Shown: piece after piece, positions 28,241 through 37,738 of the stretch
Position numbering within the stretch: the first letter of the stretch is position 1
Layout: the number at the start of each line of letters is the position of its first letter
Assembly: GCF_001870225.1 (NCBI RefSeq)
Contig: NZ_CP017675.1
Location: 138,774 to 202,773 of the forward strand
Length of the DNA stretch: 64,000 bases
From: Gloeomargarita lithophora Alchichica-D10
GTDB taxonomy: Bacteria; Cyanobacteriota; Cyanobacteriia; Gloeomargaritales; Gloeomargaritaceae
Reading direction: 5' to 3'
Program-made: the position numbers and the translations under genes
Notes under the pieces: generated by a model
Databases searched by the model: none
Seen by the model: the letters and a program-made list of their open reading frames with translations, nothing else
Told to the model about the DNA's origin: nothing

Positions 28241-29395
28241 TCAAGATTCCTGGAGCGTCCCCCCCGGTTGGATCACCAACCACCGCCCCCGCCAGTACAC
28301 CCGTTGCCCCCACGCCCCCGCCAGCCAGACCCCAAAACTCACCACATCCCGCAGGGGTAATGCCCACCACCAACGGTATAACCCCGGACAATCAAAGGTA
28401 TGGATGGCCGCCCAGGCTTGCCCCAGACGGATTGCATACATCGCCAGTACAAGAACTACAGCCCAAGGCGCAAATCCAGTCGCCAGCACCAGCAAAACCC
28501 CATAAATCAGGCCAAAAGTCGCCCCCAGGCCATAGTACTGGATGCCCCGATTGATCCGGATCGTTCTTGCCCAGCGCAATTCCCGCTGTACCACCTGGGG
28601 CACCGATTCCTGGCCGCAACAATTGTCCAAAATATAAGCCGATAATTCCACCCGAAACCCCGCATTGTGCGCCAAACGTCCCATGTGGAAATCCGAACCA
28701 ATCCGATTCACCACCTGCTCCAACCCCCCCCAAGCCCGTACCACCTGCCGCCGGGTGGCAATCGTCGGGCCGAGGGCAAATTTTAACCCCCCGTCCAAAG
28801 CCCGCCCCAATAAAAAAGCGGGGAGAAATTCCACACAGCGGTTCAGCGAAGCCATCGCCGCCCCCAAAAACCGGGGGTGATGATCCATATAACCGCAGGT
28901 CACCATCCCAATTTCTGGATTATCTAAGGGTGCGGTCACCGTGCTTAAATAATCCGGGGTGACCCGAATATCACTATCGGCAAAAATAATGGTTTCATAA
29001 CGGCTAGCCCTCAATAAGTGCATCAAATTACTAACTTGATAATTGATACCGTGAATCTCTAAACAATAGATTAACCGGACATGATCATATTTTTTTAATA
29101 ATTTCTGAATCGTACAAATGGCTGGATCATTAGGTTCCATCACCCCAAAAATAACCTCGTATTGGGGATGGTTTTGCTGACAAAAAGAGTGCCAATTATT
29201 TGCCGCATCCTCATCCAGTCCCCGCACCGGAATCAGGAGCGAAACGCTTTGCGGGTCAGGAGTTGGGTAATTTTGCTTAGATTCCTGGGCAAACTGTCCC
29301 ACCACCAGCCCGTTAATCACATAAAAAATTGCACTACAAATTACTAGCACAACCAACAGGAATTGAATTACAAGTAGAGCCATAGTGACCGGCAA
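28241..29395 (-). CDS. glycosyltransferase family 2, HpnI / ceramide glucosyltransferase-like
   Basis: The 384-residue membrane enzyme has an N-terminal anchor (LLVIQFLLVVLVICSAIFYV) and a GT-A domain VSLLIPVRGLDEDA. Its metal-binding DSD lies in IIFADSDIRV, followed by DFHMGRLAHNAGF and the processive-type QRELRWARTIR. Three C-terminal membrane helices follow. This layout matches ceramide glucosyltransferase (GT21) and hopanoid HpnI proteins. It probably transfers a sugar to a lipid acceptor at the membrane; the acceptor cannot be told from sequence. A start at the fifth codon (29383) is possible. It converges with chlD (8 bp). Confidence 0.8.
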   Translation of the reverse strand: MPVTMALLVIQFLLVVLVICSAIFYVINGLVVGQFAQESKQNYPTPDPQSVSLLIPVRGLDEDAANNWHSFCQQNHPQYEVIFGVMEPNDPAICTIQKLLKKYDHVRLIYCLEIHGINYQVSNLMHLLRASRYETIIFADSDIRVTPDYLSTVTAPLDNPEIGMVTCGYMDHHPRFLGAAMASLNRCVEFLPAFLLGRALDGGLKFALGPTIATRRQVVRAWGGLEQVVNRIGSDFHMGRLAHNAGFRVELSAYILDNCCGQESVPQVVQRELRWARTIRINRGIQYYGLGATFGLIYGVLLVLATGFAPWAVVLVLAMYAIRLGQAWAAIHTFDCPGLYRWWWALPLRDVVSFGVWLAGAWGQRVYWRGRWLVIQPGGTLQES

Positions 29396-29498
29396 AGGGG
29401 CGGATCGGCTTTACCCTAACACAACCCTCAGGTGGGATTATCCACAGAAGGGAAATTTCGTGATAGGGTGAGAGCGTTGCGTAATAGGGATTTATTCC

Positions 29499-30317
29499 AT
29501 GACCACTGCCGCAGAAACGCGTTTGCCGATCGACTGGGTAACGATCAGCTTTATCGGTGCCATTCACTTGGGGGCGCTGTTGGCCTTTGTGCCGGGGATG
29601 ACCAACTGGAGTGCCGTGGGGGTGATGCTGTTCCTCCATTGGGTGACTGCCGGGTTGGGCATTACCCTGGGATTTCATCGCCTGGTGACCCATCGCAGTT
29701 TTCAAACTCCCAAATGGCTGGAGTATTTTCTGGTACTGTGCGGCACGTTAGCCTGTCAGGGCGGTCCGATTGACTGGGTGGGTTTGCACCGGATTCATCA
29801 TATGCACTCGGATCAAGCGGGTGACCCCCATGATTCCAACCGGGGGTTTTGGTGGAGCCATTTAGGTTGGATGTTTCACCATATTCCGGCGGATGCGGAT
29901 GTGGAAAAATACACCAAAGATATTAATACTGACCTGGTTTATTTATTCATGCACAGTTGGATGTTGGCGATTCAGGTGGCTTTTGGCCTGTTGCTGTTAG
30001 CGATTGGGGGCTGGCCTTGGGTGATTTGGGGGATTTTTGTGCGCTTGGTGCTGGTGTATCACTGCACCTGGTTGGTGAATAGTGCCACCCATCAGTTTGG
30101 CTACCGTTCCCACGATTCGGGCGACCGTTCCACGAATTGCTGGTGGGTAGCGGTGTTGTCCTACGGGGAGGGTTGGCACAACAACCACCACGCCTATCCC
30201 CATTCGGCGCGTCACGGTCTGCGCTGGTGGGAGATTGATGCCACCTGGATGACGGTGTGGCTGTTGCAAAAGTTGGGGCTGGCGACCAAGGTACGTTTGG
30301 TGAATGAATCGTCTTAA
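29499..30317 (+). CDS. desC: acyl-lipid delta-9 fatty acid desaturase
   Basis: DesC introduces the first double bond into membrane-lipid acyl chains, using ferredoxin, and helps acclimation to cold. The 272-residue product shows the three histidine boxes HRLVTH, HRIHH and HNNHH, with hydrophobic spans between (VGVMLFLHWVTAGLGITLGF, LAIQVAFGLLLLAIGGW). The ATG at 29499 begins MTTAAETRLPIDWVTISFIG. Its end overlaps the next small membrane-protein gene by 14 bases. The 103-bp gap upstream, divergent from the glycosyltransferase, must hold its promoter. Confidence 0.95.
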   Translation: MTTAAETRLPIDWVTISFIGAIHLGALLAFVPGMTNWSAVGVMLFLHWVTAGLGITLGFHRLVTHRSFQTPKWLEYFLVLCGTLACQGGPIDWVGLHRIHHMHSDQAGDPHDSNRGFWWSHLGWMFHHIPADADVEKYTKDINTDLVYLFMHSWMLAIQVAFGLLLLAIGGWPWVIWGIFVRLVLVYHCTWLVNSATHQFGYRSHDSGDRSTNCWWVAVLSYGEGWHNNHHAYPHSARHGLRWWEIDATWMTVWLLQKLGLATKVRLVNESS

Positions 30318-30783
30318 CGGTGGCTGGCGGTGGTTGCATCGCCTGCGGGCGGCGGTGTTTGGGGTGGTGATTGTGGCCTTTTTCCTGCCCTTTATGACCT
30401 TGGCCTGTACGGTGCAGCCCCTGCAAACGCAAATTTCCGGCATTGAATTAATGACCGGAACCCCGCCGAACGGAAATCAAAGCGGCACCGGTATCCCCGC
30501 TATCCAACCACAACCGGCGGCGGGGGTGGCATTTATGGCGGCCTGGGTGGGGTTGACCAGCAGTTTTCTCAGTTCCCGCTGGGGGCTGTGGGTGCCGGTG
30601 GGTTCGGGAGCCTTGGGGGGAACGCTGTTGCTGATCCTCAAATCCCGCTTTGATGAGCGGGTGGCGACCGAGGGGGCGGGGGTACTGCGGTTGGTTTATC
30701 ATCCGGGGTTTTGGCTGGCGGTGGGGGGATTTTTAGTCGGCTATCTGGTAAATTGTTTGTTGCTCAATCGCACTCGGAGTTAG
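30304..30783 (+). CDS. hypothetical membrane protein
   Basis: The 159-residue protein has an N-terminal hydrophobic helix (AAVFGVVIVAFFLPFMTLAC) ending in a Cys that could be lipidated. A polar loop rich in Pro, Gln and Gly follows (about 40-75), then three more hydrophobic segments. It overlaps the desC end by 14 bases and lies 4 bases before the DUF2499 gene. I do not recognise the family. Tight packing suggests a desC transcript. Confidence 0.55.
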   Translation: MNRLNGGWRWLHRLRAAVFGVVIVAFFLPFMTLACTVQPLQTQISGIELMTGTPPNGNQSGTGIPAIQPQPAAGVAFMAAWVGLTSSFLSSRWGLWVPVGSGALGGTLLLILKSRFDERVATEGAGVLRLVYHPGFWLAVGGFLVGYLVNCLLLNRTRS

Positions 30784-30787
30784 AACC

Positions 30788-31063
30788 ATGCACGCCCTAT
30801 CCTTGCCCACCTGGATGATCCATATCGCCAGCGTGGTGGAGTGGGGTCTGGCGATGGCTTTATTTTGGCAGTACGGTTGGCGGACGGTCACCTGGGCAAT
30901 GATCCCGGCCTTGGGCAGTGCCCTGTGTGCGATTACCTGGCATTTTTTTGACAATGACCCGGCCTTGGCCTGGTTGGTGACGTGGCAGGCGGGGCTGACC
31001 CTGGCGGGAAATCTGGCACTCTGGTGGGCGGCCTGGGGGCTGGCTCGGACGGCAAAACCATGA
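30788..31063 (+). CDS. DUF2499 (YCF49-like) membrane protein
   Basis: The 91-residue protein begins MHALSLPTWMIHIASVVEWG, the hallmark of the DUF2499 family conserved in cyanobacteria and plastids. Three hydrophobic segments follow. Its stop overlaps the next gene's ATG, a DUF3593 protein, the pairing normally seen in cyanobacteria. A role tied to the photosynthetic membrane is suggested by distribution only. Confidence 0.8.
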   Translation: MHALSLPTWMIHIASVVEWGLAMALFWQYGWRTVTWAMIPALGSALCAITWHFFDNDPALAWLVTWQAGLTLAGNLALWWAAWGLARTAKP

Positions 31064-31359
31064 CCGAGAGCCTGCTGTTTGGGCTGTCTTTATTCCCCTA
31101 CCTGGGTTTTTTGTGGTGTTTGGGGCGGGCGCAGGCACCGGCGGGGATTTGTTGGGGGTTTGGCTTGACCCTGCTGTTTGTGGCGATTACCATCCCGGCG
31201 GGGATTGCGGCGCAAAAGTTCTACGGGGAATCCCTGGCAAATGTAGATGGCCTGCACGGGGGGGCGGAGTTGTGGTTGACGGTGGCGAATTTAACCCTGG
31301 TGTTGGGGGCGCGGCGGGCACTTCAGCGTAAGATAGAAAATCAAGCCGCTGGGGAATAA
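31060..31359 (+). CDS. DUF3593 membrane protein
   Basis: I start at ATG 31060 (99 aa; MTESLLFGLSLFPYLGFLWC), which overlaps the DUF2499 stop. A longer frame from 30982 would run over that gene and is rejected. Three hydrophobic segments (SLFPYLGFLWCLG, WGFGLTLLFVAITIPAGIA, LWLTVANLTLVLGA) match the DUF3593 family, the usual partner of DUF2499 in oxygenic phototrophs. No reaction is known. Confidence 0.8.
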   Translation: MTESLLFGLSLFPYLGFLWCLGRAQAPAGICWGFGLTLLFVAITIPAGIAAQKFYGESLANVDGLHGGAELWLTVANLTLVLGARRALQRKIENQAAGE

Positions 31360-31365
31360 AAGGGC

Positions 31366-32373
31366 ATGACGGGTAGGGTTTTGGTCACGGGAGCCGCTGG
31401 TTTTATTGGGTTTCATTTTGCCCAGGCATTGTTGGCTCAAGGGGTAGCCGTGGTGGGTGTGGATAATCTGAATCCCTACTATGAAGTGCAGTTGAAACGG
31501 GATCGTTTGCATCAATTAAAAAATTATCAAAATTTCATATTTCTGCCCCTAGATGTGGCGGACAAAGCGGGCATGGAGCAATTATTTCAACAACATCAAC
31601 CGGAAACGGTGGTACATTTGGCGGCGCAGGCGGGGGTGCGTTATTCCCTCGAACATCCCCACACCTATGTGGAAAGCAATCTGGTGGGATTTTTGCACAT
31701 TTTGGAAGGGTGTCGGCAGTATGGGGTCAAGCATTTGGTATTTGCTTCGTCCAGTTCCGTGTATGGGTTAAATAGGAAAATGCCTTTTTCGGTGGGGGAT
31801 AACGTGGATCATCCGATTAGTTTGTATGCGGCCACTAAAAAATCCAATGAACTCATGGCGCACACCTACAGTTATTTATTTAACTTGCCCGTCACTGGGT
31901 TACGATTTTTCACCGTTTATGGCCCTTGGGGACGACCGGATATGGCCTTATTTAAGTTTACCAAAGCCATTTTGGAACAGCGGCCAATTCAGGTCTATAA
32001 CCACGGTAAAATGCAACGGGATTTTACTTATATTGATGATATTGTGGCGGGAATGTTAGGGGTCTTAGGGCAAATTCCCACCCCCAATGACGCAGTTAAT
32101 TTACATCCAGGGGTAAGCGTTGCCCCCTACCGTTTGTATAATATCGGCAATCATCGCCCGGTTGCGTTAATGGATTTTATTGCGGTTTTGGAGCAGGCTT
32201 TAGGGCAAACGGCCATGAAAGAATTTCTCCCTATGCAACCGGGGGATGTCCCGGCCACCTATGCGGACATTGCCGATTTAACCGAGGCGGTGGGATTTCT
32301 GCCCCAAACGCCGATTGAGGTGGGGATTCCCCAATTTGTGGCCTGGTATCGGGACTATTATCATATTAGTTAA
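31366..32373 (+). CDS. NAD-dependent sugar epimerase (UDP-glucuronate 4-epimerase-like)
   Basis: The 335-residue extended-SDR protein has the Rossmann motif RVLVTGAAGFIGFHFAQAL, HLAAQAGVRYSLEHP, the catalytic SSSSVYG serine and the YAATKKSNELMAH Tyr-x3-Lys. RFFTVYGPWGRPDMALFKFT and MQRDFTYIDDIV are typical of CapI/UDP-glucuronate 4-epimerases. It would supply a UDP-sugar, perhaps galacturonate, for surface polysaccharide. The GT4 gene that follows beyond a repeat could use such sugars. Confidence 0.88.
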   Translation: MTGRVLVTGAAGFIGFHFAQALLAQGVAVVGVDNLNPYYEVQLKRDRLHQLKNYQNFIFLPLDVADKAGMEQLFQQHQPETVVHLAAQAGVRYSLEHPHTYVESNLVGFLHILEGCRQYGVKHLVFASSSSVYGLNRKMPFSVGDNVDHPISLYAATKKSNELMAHTYSYLFNLPVTGLRFFTVYGPWGRPDMALFKFTKAILEQRPIQVYNHGKMQRDFTYIDDIVAGMLGVLGQIPTPNDAVNLHPGVSVAPYRLYNIGNHRPVALMDFIAVLEQALGQTAMKEFLPMQPGDVPATYADIADLTEAVGFLPQTPIEVGIPQFVAWYRDYYHIS

Positions 32374-32491
32374 TGGACACTTCTATTTATTGGAACCAAC
32401 GGAAAATCCCATCGCTGCAAGGCAGAGATTGGAGCACCAATTACGGGGGTGCCCCCCTGCGACCGCTAATTTGCAATTTATAGAGGTGCCC
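32374..32491. repeat. MITE-like repeat forming the 5' region of a glycosyltransferase gene
   Basis: A full element running from TGGACACTTCTATTTATTGG to TTTATAGAGGTGCCC. The ATG of the next gene lies two bases beyond its end, so the ribosome-binding region and leader of that gene are within the element. Confidence 0.85.
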
Positions 32492-32493
32492 TA

Positions 32494-33618
32494 ATGTATA
32501 TTTGCTTTTTGGTCACCCGGGGCGATGCCATTGGGGGGGCACAAATTCATGTCAAGGATTTAGGGTACCAGCTAATGCAATTAGGGCATCGGGTGGGGGT
32601 GATTTCCGGGGCGGGGGAACCCTTACAAAAGTTATTAAAACAGCATCAAATCCCCCATTATATTATTCCAGAATTAGTCCGCCCCATTGATCTCATAAAA
32701 GATGCCCAAGCCCTCGTCAAATTGCATCGGTTATTGATAGAAATTCGACCCGATTTAATCTCGATTCATTCTAGCAAAGCGGGTATTTTAGGGCGGTTAG
32801 TGTGCTATCAACAGCAAATTCCTTTCCTTTTTACGGTGCATGGCTGGTCTTTTGCTACCCCCGGTTGGACTGCCCCTTTATATCAAATTTTGGAACGTTT
32901 ATTTGCTACCATTACCCCGAAAATTATCTGTGTAGCAGAAACCATCCGACACCAGGGGATAAAATTAGGTTTGCCACCAGCACAATTAGTGACAATTTAT
33001 AATGCCATGCCGGATATTCATCCCGAATTGAGGGCACAACCGGAGCGGGGTTCCCCGGTGCGAATTATGATGATTGGCCGTTTAGAACCCCAAAAAGCCC
33101 AGGCGGATTTACTGCGGGCGGTCGCCGAATTAAATCGTAGTGATGTCCAGGTGGATTTAGTCGGTGATGGCTCTTTATTAGCATCCTTAGAACAGTTAGT
33201 CACCCAGTTAAATTTAACGGCACAAGTTACCTTTTGGGGCTATCGCGCCGATGTGGCAAATTTACTGGCTCAAGCCCATATTTTTGTCCTGATTTCCCAC
33301 TGGGAAGCCTTTCCCCGTTCGACCCTAGAAGCGATGCGGGCGGGTTTGCCGGTGATTATTTCCGATGTGGGGGGTGCCGCCGAAGCCGTTATTCCTGGGG
33401 TGACCGGTTATGTCGTACCGCCGGGGGATCAAGGGCAATTGATTCTGTGTCTAAAACACTTAATTGATGACCCGGAACATCGGCTCTTATTAGGGCAAGC
33501 GGGGCGGCAACATTATGAAAAATTATTCACCTTTGAACGATTAGTTCAGCAGACGTTAAAGGTGTATGGGGAATTGTTGGATTTTGCACCCCAGGTTACC
33601 AGTGGGGCGACTGACTGA
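32494..33618 (+). CDS. GT4-family glycosyltransferase
   Basis: The 374-residue GT-B enzyme begins MYICFLVTRGDAIGGAQIHV. It has the N-terminal Rossmann half (PDLISIHSSKAGILGRLVCY, FTVHGWSF), the linker PVRIMMIGRLEPQKAQADLL, and the donor-binding half with DLVGDGSLL and HWEAFPRSTLEAMRAGLPVI (the E-x7-E type motif). This is typical of capsule or exopolysaccharide GT4 enzymes that act on lipid-linked sugars at the cytoplasmic face. Its start abuts a repeat. Its last 23 bases overlap the 3' end of the convergent signalling gene. Confidence 0.9.
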   Translation: MYICFLVTRGDAIGGAQIHVKDLGYQLMQLGHRVGVISGAGEPLQKLLKQHQIPHYIIPELVRPIDLIKDAQALVKLHRLLIEIRPDLISIHSSKAGILGRLVCYQQQIPFLFTVHGWSFATPGWTAPLYQILERLFATITPKIICVAETIRHQGIKLGLPPAQLVTIYNAMPDIHPELRAQPERGSPVRIMMIGRLEPQKAQADLLRAVAELNRSDVQVDLVGDGSLLASLEQLVTQLNLTAQVTFWGYRADVANLLAQAHIFVLISHWEAFPRSTLEAMRAGLPVIISDVGGAAEAVIPGVTGYVVPPGDQGQLILCLKHLIDDPEHRLLLGQAGRQHYEKLFTFERLVQQTLKVYGELLDFAPQVTSGATD

Positions 33619-35293
33619 GCAGGTTTTCCACCTGGGCAATATCCACCGGGGGGGAAAAAAGATACCCTTGCCCATAGGCGCAATCCATTTCCCGCAGTTG
33701 CGCCAGTTGCTCCTGGGTTTCGATACCCTCCACCACCACGGTTTTGCTGAGGGAGTGCGCCAGGGCAACGATCCCCCGCACAAAGGCGAGATTTTGGGCA
33801 TCTAAGGATTGAATCAAGGATTTATCCACCTTGACCACATCGGTGGGGAGGTTCCGCATCCGGGCTAAATTGGAATAACCAGTGCCAAAATCATCCATCA
33901 AAATCTGTACCCCCAGTTCCTGCAATTGGGAGAGCATGGCAATGGCCGCTGACTCACTTTCCATCAATAAACTTTCGGTTAATTCCAGTTTCAAATGGTT
34001 TCCCGGCAGGTCTGTTTCCTGGAGCACCTGGGTAATTTGCGCCACCAAATCCGTCTGGATAAATTGCTTGCTAGAGACATTCACGCTGACGGTCAGGGGC
34101 TGCAAATCCGGGAATTGCTTTTGCCAGCGGCACAATTGTTGGCAGGCGGTTTGGAGTACCCACAGGCCGATGGGAATAATTAACCCGGTTTCTTCGGCAA
34201 TGGCAATCAGTTGATCAGAAGGAATCCAACCCGCTTCCGGGTGTTGCCACCGCACCAGGGCTTCAAACCCGACAATCTGGCCGCTGGTGAGGGACACAAT
34301 CGGCTGATAACGGAGGGACAATTCCCCCCGTTCGATAGCCCGGCTCAGGTCGGTTTCCAGGCGCAGGCGATTGCCCGAATCCTCCATGCCGGGGCGAAAA
34401 ATTTCTAAACGCCCCCGTCCCAGTTGTTTCGCCCGATTGGTGGCCGTCCGAGCAAAGCGCAACCAATCCTCCGGCTGATTGACGGGCAAATGGCTGAAGG
34501 TGATGCCGACACTCACGGTGATGAACGCCTCCTGGTTTTCCAAGGTAAAGGCGGCGGCCAAATCCCTTTGCAACGCCTCGATTAGCCCAATTGCCCCCTC
34601 CTGATGGGTAATATTTTCCAATAGCAGCGCAAATTCATCCCCCTCCAACCGCACCGCCGTATCGCCTGGGGAAAGTCTTTGCCGCAGACGACGGGCAATG
34701 GCGGCCAAAAGTTTATCCCCCACCCGGTAGCCCAAGCTGTCGTTTACCTGTTGCAGACGGTCAATGTCTATATGCACCACGGCAAACATCAGGCTGGTTT
34801 CCACCGCCAGCCGCTCCCAGAGGGTTTGCAGGAGGGACATAAACATATTGCGGTTGGGCAGACCGGTGAGGGAGTCGTGATATATCCCCGGTAGCACCGC
34901 CGTACTGTCCGGGGTAATCGGGATGCTCACGGAAGGGGGCAAGGTGCCCAGGGTATTGAGGGCAATTTTGTAAGGGCCAATCTGAAAGCGGTCGCCGTCC
35001 TGGATTTGCCGGTTGGTGCCCAAAAAATGCTGACCATTAAGAAAAGTCCCATTGGTACTTTTGTCCACCAATTCCAGCCCCTCATCCTGTTGCACAATCA
35101 GGGCATGGCACCGGGAAACCTGTTTATGTGCCAAGACCACCAACGTCCCGTCCTGGTCATTCATCGCTGAGCGCATGGCCTGCTCATCCCGACCAAAAGC
35201 AACGGGCACGCTGACCGTCCTTTGTTGTAGGGTACCCGTGGTCAGGTCTTCCCAACTTAGTTGCAGTTCCACTGCCATGTTTACAGGAGTCAT
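33596..35293 (-). CDS. FHA - GGDEF - EAL signalling protein
   Basis: I take the start at MTPVNMAVELQ (35293; alternatives 35344 and 35278). Residues ~1-125 form an FHA phosphothreonine-binding domain (VAFGRD, SRCHALIVQ, KSTNGTFLNGQHFLG). A diguanylate-cyclase-type domain follows, with its signature changed to LEGDEFALLLENI (EGDEF in place of GGDEF). An EAL phosphodiesterase domain has FEALVRWQHP and DDFGTGYSNLARM with the expected acidic residues. The protein probably degrades cyclic di-GMP, with the GGDEF part possibly regulatory, and FHA links it to Ser/Thr kinases. It overlaps the convergent glycosyltransferase by 23 bases. Confidence 0.88.
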   Translation of the reverse strand: MTPVNMAVELQLSWEDLTTGTLQQRTVSVPVAFGRDEQAMRSAMNDQDGTLVVLAHKQVSRCHALIVQQDEGLELVDKSTNGTFLNGQHFLGTNRQIQDGDRFQIGPYKIALNTLGTLPPSVSIPITPDSTAVLPGIYHDSLTGLPNRNMFMSLLQTLWERLAVETSLMFAVVHIDIDRLQQVNDSLGYRVGDKLLAAIARRLRQRLSPGDTAVRLEGDEFALLLENITHQEGAIGLIEALQRDLAAAFTLENQEAFITVSVGITFSHLPVNQPEDWLRFARTATNRAKQLGRGRLEIFRPGMEDSGNRLRLETDLSRAIERGELSLRYQPIVSLTSGQIVGFEALVRWQHPEAGWIPSDQLIAIAEETGLIIPIGLWVLQTACQQLCRWQKQFPDLQPLTVSVNVSSKQFIQTDLVAQITQVLQETDLPGNHLKLELTESLLMESESAAIAMLSQLQELGVQILMDDFGTGYSNLARMRNLPTDVVKVDKSLIQSLDAQNLAFVRGIVALAHSLSKTVVVEGIETQEQLAQLREMDCAYGQGYLFSPPVDIAQVENLLSQSPHW

Positions 35294-35453
35294 GGGTTCA
35301 TAGTAATACTTGTAGCTTAACGGGGAAAGACCGCCTTGATTCAAAGGTTACAGACTCTATACTAGAGCCAGAGTCCGATTGCCACCCAGGTGCGGGCTTA
35401 CCAACCTGTGTCATCTTTGCTGGTGGGGAGTTATGATCCATCGTCCTGCGGCC

Positions 35454-35741
35454 ATGTCCACCCAAGTGTTACCGGAAAAGGTCAGCCAAACCATTCCCAA
35501 ACATTACCCCAATTACAAAGTGATCGTACTGAACGATGATGTGAATACCTTTGAACACGTTGCCCATTGCCTGATAAAATACATTCCCTCCATGACCCCC
35601 GACCTAGCGTGGGAATTGACCAATCAAGTGCATTACGAGGGGCAAGCGGTCGTCTGGGTCGGCCCCCAGGAAGCGGCGGAACTTTACCACGAACAACTCA
35701 AACGGGCGGGGCTAACGATGGCTCCCCTGGAAGCCACATGA
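35454..35741 (+). CDS. clpS: ATP-dependent Clp protease adaptor ClpS
   Basis: ClpS hands N-degron substrates to ClpAP/ClpCP. I favour ATG 35454 (95 aa); 35433 and 35379 are in-frame alternatives. Seen: [29 protein letters not shown]-type N-degron pocket residues (NDDVNTFE), then [20 protein letters not shown] and [16 protein letters not shown]. The stop overlaps the uvrB start (ATGA), so the two are translationally coupled. Confidence 0.94.
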   Translation: MSTQVLPEKVSQTIPKHYPNYKVIVLNDDVNTFEHVAHCLIKYIPSMTPDLAWELTNQVHYEGQAVVWVGPQEAAELYHEQLKRAGLTMAPLEAT

Positions 35742-37738
35742 CGGCTGAATTTCGGGTACAGGCTCCTTTTGTGCCCACGGGCGACCAACCGCGGGCGATC
35801 CAGCAGATGGTGCAGAGTTTGCGGGCGGGACACCCCCAACAAACCCTGCTGGGCGCAACGGGGACGGGGAAAACCTTTGTCATAGCTAATGTCATCGAAC
35901 AGATAGGACGCTCCACCCTGGTTTTGGCGCACAACAAAACCCTAGCCGCCCAACTCTGCAATGAATTGCGGGAATTTTTCCCAGACAATGCGGTGGAGTA
36001 TTTTATTAGCTATTACGATTATTACCAGCCGGAAGCCTATATCCCGGTGACGGATACTTATATCGCCAAAAGTGCTTCTATTAACGATGAAATTGATATG
36101 TTGCGGCATTCCGCTACCCGGTCTTTGTTTGAACGCCGGGATGTGATTGTGGTAGCTTCCATTAGTTGCATTTATGGGTTAGGGATTCCCAGTGAATATC
36201 TGAATGCGGCCATCCGTTTAGAGGTGGGATTACTTGCGGATCAATCCCAAGTATTGCGGGCGTTGGTAAGCATCCAATACGAGCGCAACGATGTGGAATT
36301 GGGGCGGGGTAAATTCCGGGTGCGGGGGGATATTTTAGAAATTGGCCCCGCCTACGAAGACCGGGTAATTCGGGTGGAATTTTGGGGAGATGAAATTGAA
36401 GCCATCCAATTTTTAGACCCGGTGACGGGAACGGTTTTAGAACGGGTTGAGAGCTTGAATATCTACCCCGCCCGCCACTTTGTCACCCCCCAGGATCAAC
36501 TGGAACAGGCTTGTATCAATATTGAACAAGAATTAGAAACCCAATTGGCTTATTTAGAATCCCAAAATAAACTCCTCGAAGCCCAACGGCTCAAGCAACG
36601 TACTCGCTATGATTTAGAGCTTTTGCGTACCGTTGGTTACTGCAATGGGGTAGAGAATTATTCTCGACATTTGGCCGGTCGTGCCCCCGGTTCTCCCTCG
36701 GAATGTTTGGTGGATTATTTTCCTGAAGATTGGCTTTTGGTCGTGGATGAATCCCATGTCACCGTACCCCAATTGCGGGGGATGTACGAGGGAGATCAAT
36801 CCCGCAAACGGGTGTTGATTGAACATGGATTTCGTTTGCCCAGTGCCGCCGATAATCGTCCCCTCAAAGCCGCTGAGTTTTGGCAAAAAGTCAAACAATG
36901 TGTGTTCGTATCTGCCACGCCGGGGGAATGGGAGTTAGGAATTTCCCAACAAGTAGTGGAATTGATTATCCGTCCCACGGGGGTTTTAGACCCGGAAATT
37001 GATGTGCGCCCCACCACCAATCAAGTGGAGGATTTAACCGGGGAAATTCACCAACGGGTACAACGGGGCGAAAAGGTTTTAGTAACCACCTTAACCAAAC
37101 GTATGGCGGAGGATTTGACCAGTTATTTCCAAGAGCATCACCTGCGGGTGAATTATCTCCACTCGGAAATTGATGCCATCGGTCGAATTGAAATTTTACA
37201 GGGATTGCGATCTAATACCTGTGACGTGATTGTGGGGGTGAATTTGTTGCGGGAAGGATTGGATTTACCAGAAGTTTCGTTGGTGGCGATTTTAGATGCG
37301 GACAAAGAGGGATTTTTGCGCTCAGAACGGTCATTGATTCAAACCATTGGGCGGGCGGCTCGGCACATTCACGGGCAGGCAATTTTGTACGCCGATTTAA
37401 TCACTGAAAGTATGGAGCGAGCCATCCAAGAAACCCAACGTCGTCGCCAAAAACAGATGGCCTATAACCAAGAACATGGCATCACCCCACAACCCATTCG
37501 CCGTCAAGCGGCCAACCGCATTTTACAAACCTTAGAATTCTCCCGGCGGGTACAAGCCAAAGAAACCCCTGGCACCTACGAAGCATCTCCCATTCCCGCC
37601 AGTGAATTACCGGGGTTAATCCAGGAATTAGAACAACAAATGCAAACGGCGGCGCAGAGTTTAGAATTTGAACAGGCGGCGCATTATCGGGATCAAATTC
37701 AAAAATTGAAGCAACAGTTCACCGCCCCAGAACGATGA
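35738..37738 (+). CDS. uvrB: excinuclease ABC subunit B
   Basis: UvrB is the damage-verifying helicase-like subunit of nucleotide excision repair. I start at ATG 35738 (666 aa; [20 protein letters not shown]); a longer frame from 35567 runs through clpS. Motifs are Walker [29 protein letters not shown] beta-hairpin, [51 protein letters not shown] and a C-terminal UvrC-binding UVR motif ([20 protein letters not shown]). It overlaps clpS and the following anbu gene by 4 bases each. Confidence 0.97.
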   Translation: MTAEFRVQAPFVPTGDQPRAIQQMVQSLRAGHPQQTLLGATGTGKTFVIANVIEQIGRSTLVLAHNKTLAAQLCNELREFFPDNAVEYFISYYDYYQPEAYIPVTDTYIAKSASINDEIDMLRHSATRSLFERRDVIVVASISCIYGLGIPSEYLNAAIRLEVGLLADQSQVLRALVSIQYERNDVELGRGKFRVRGDILEIGPAYEDRVIRVEFWGDEIEAIQFLDPVTGTVLERVESLNIYPARHFVTPQDQLEQACINIEQELETQLAYLESQNKLLEAQRLKQRTRYDLELLRTVGYCNGVENYSRHLAGRAPGSPSECLVDYFPEDWLLVVDESHVTVPQLRGMYEGDQSRKRVLIEHGFRLPSAADNRPLKAAEFWQKVKQCVFVSATPGEWELGISQQVVELIIRPTGVLDPEIDVRPTTNQVEDLTGEIHQRVQRGEKVLVTTLTKRMAEDLTSYFQEHHLRVNYLHSEIDAIGRIEILQGLRSNTCDVIVGVNLLREGLDLPEVSLVAILDADKEGFLRSERSLIQTIGRAARHIHGQAILYADLITESMERAIQETQRRRQKQMAYNQEHGITPQPIRRQAANRILQTLEFSRRVQAKETPGTYEASPIPASELPGLIQELEQQMQTAAQSLEFEQAAHYRDQIQKLKQQFTAPER

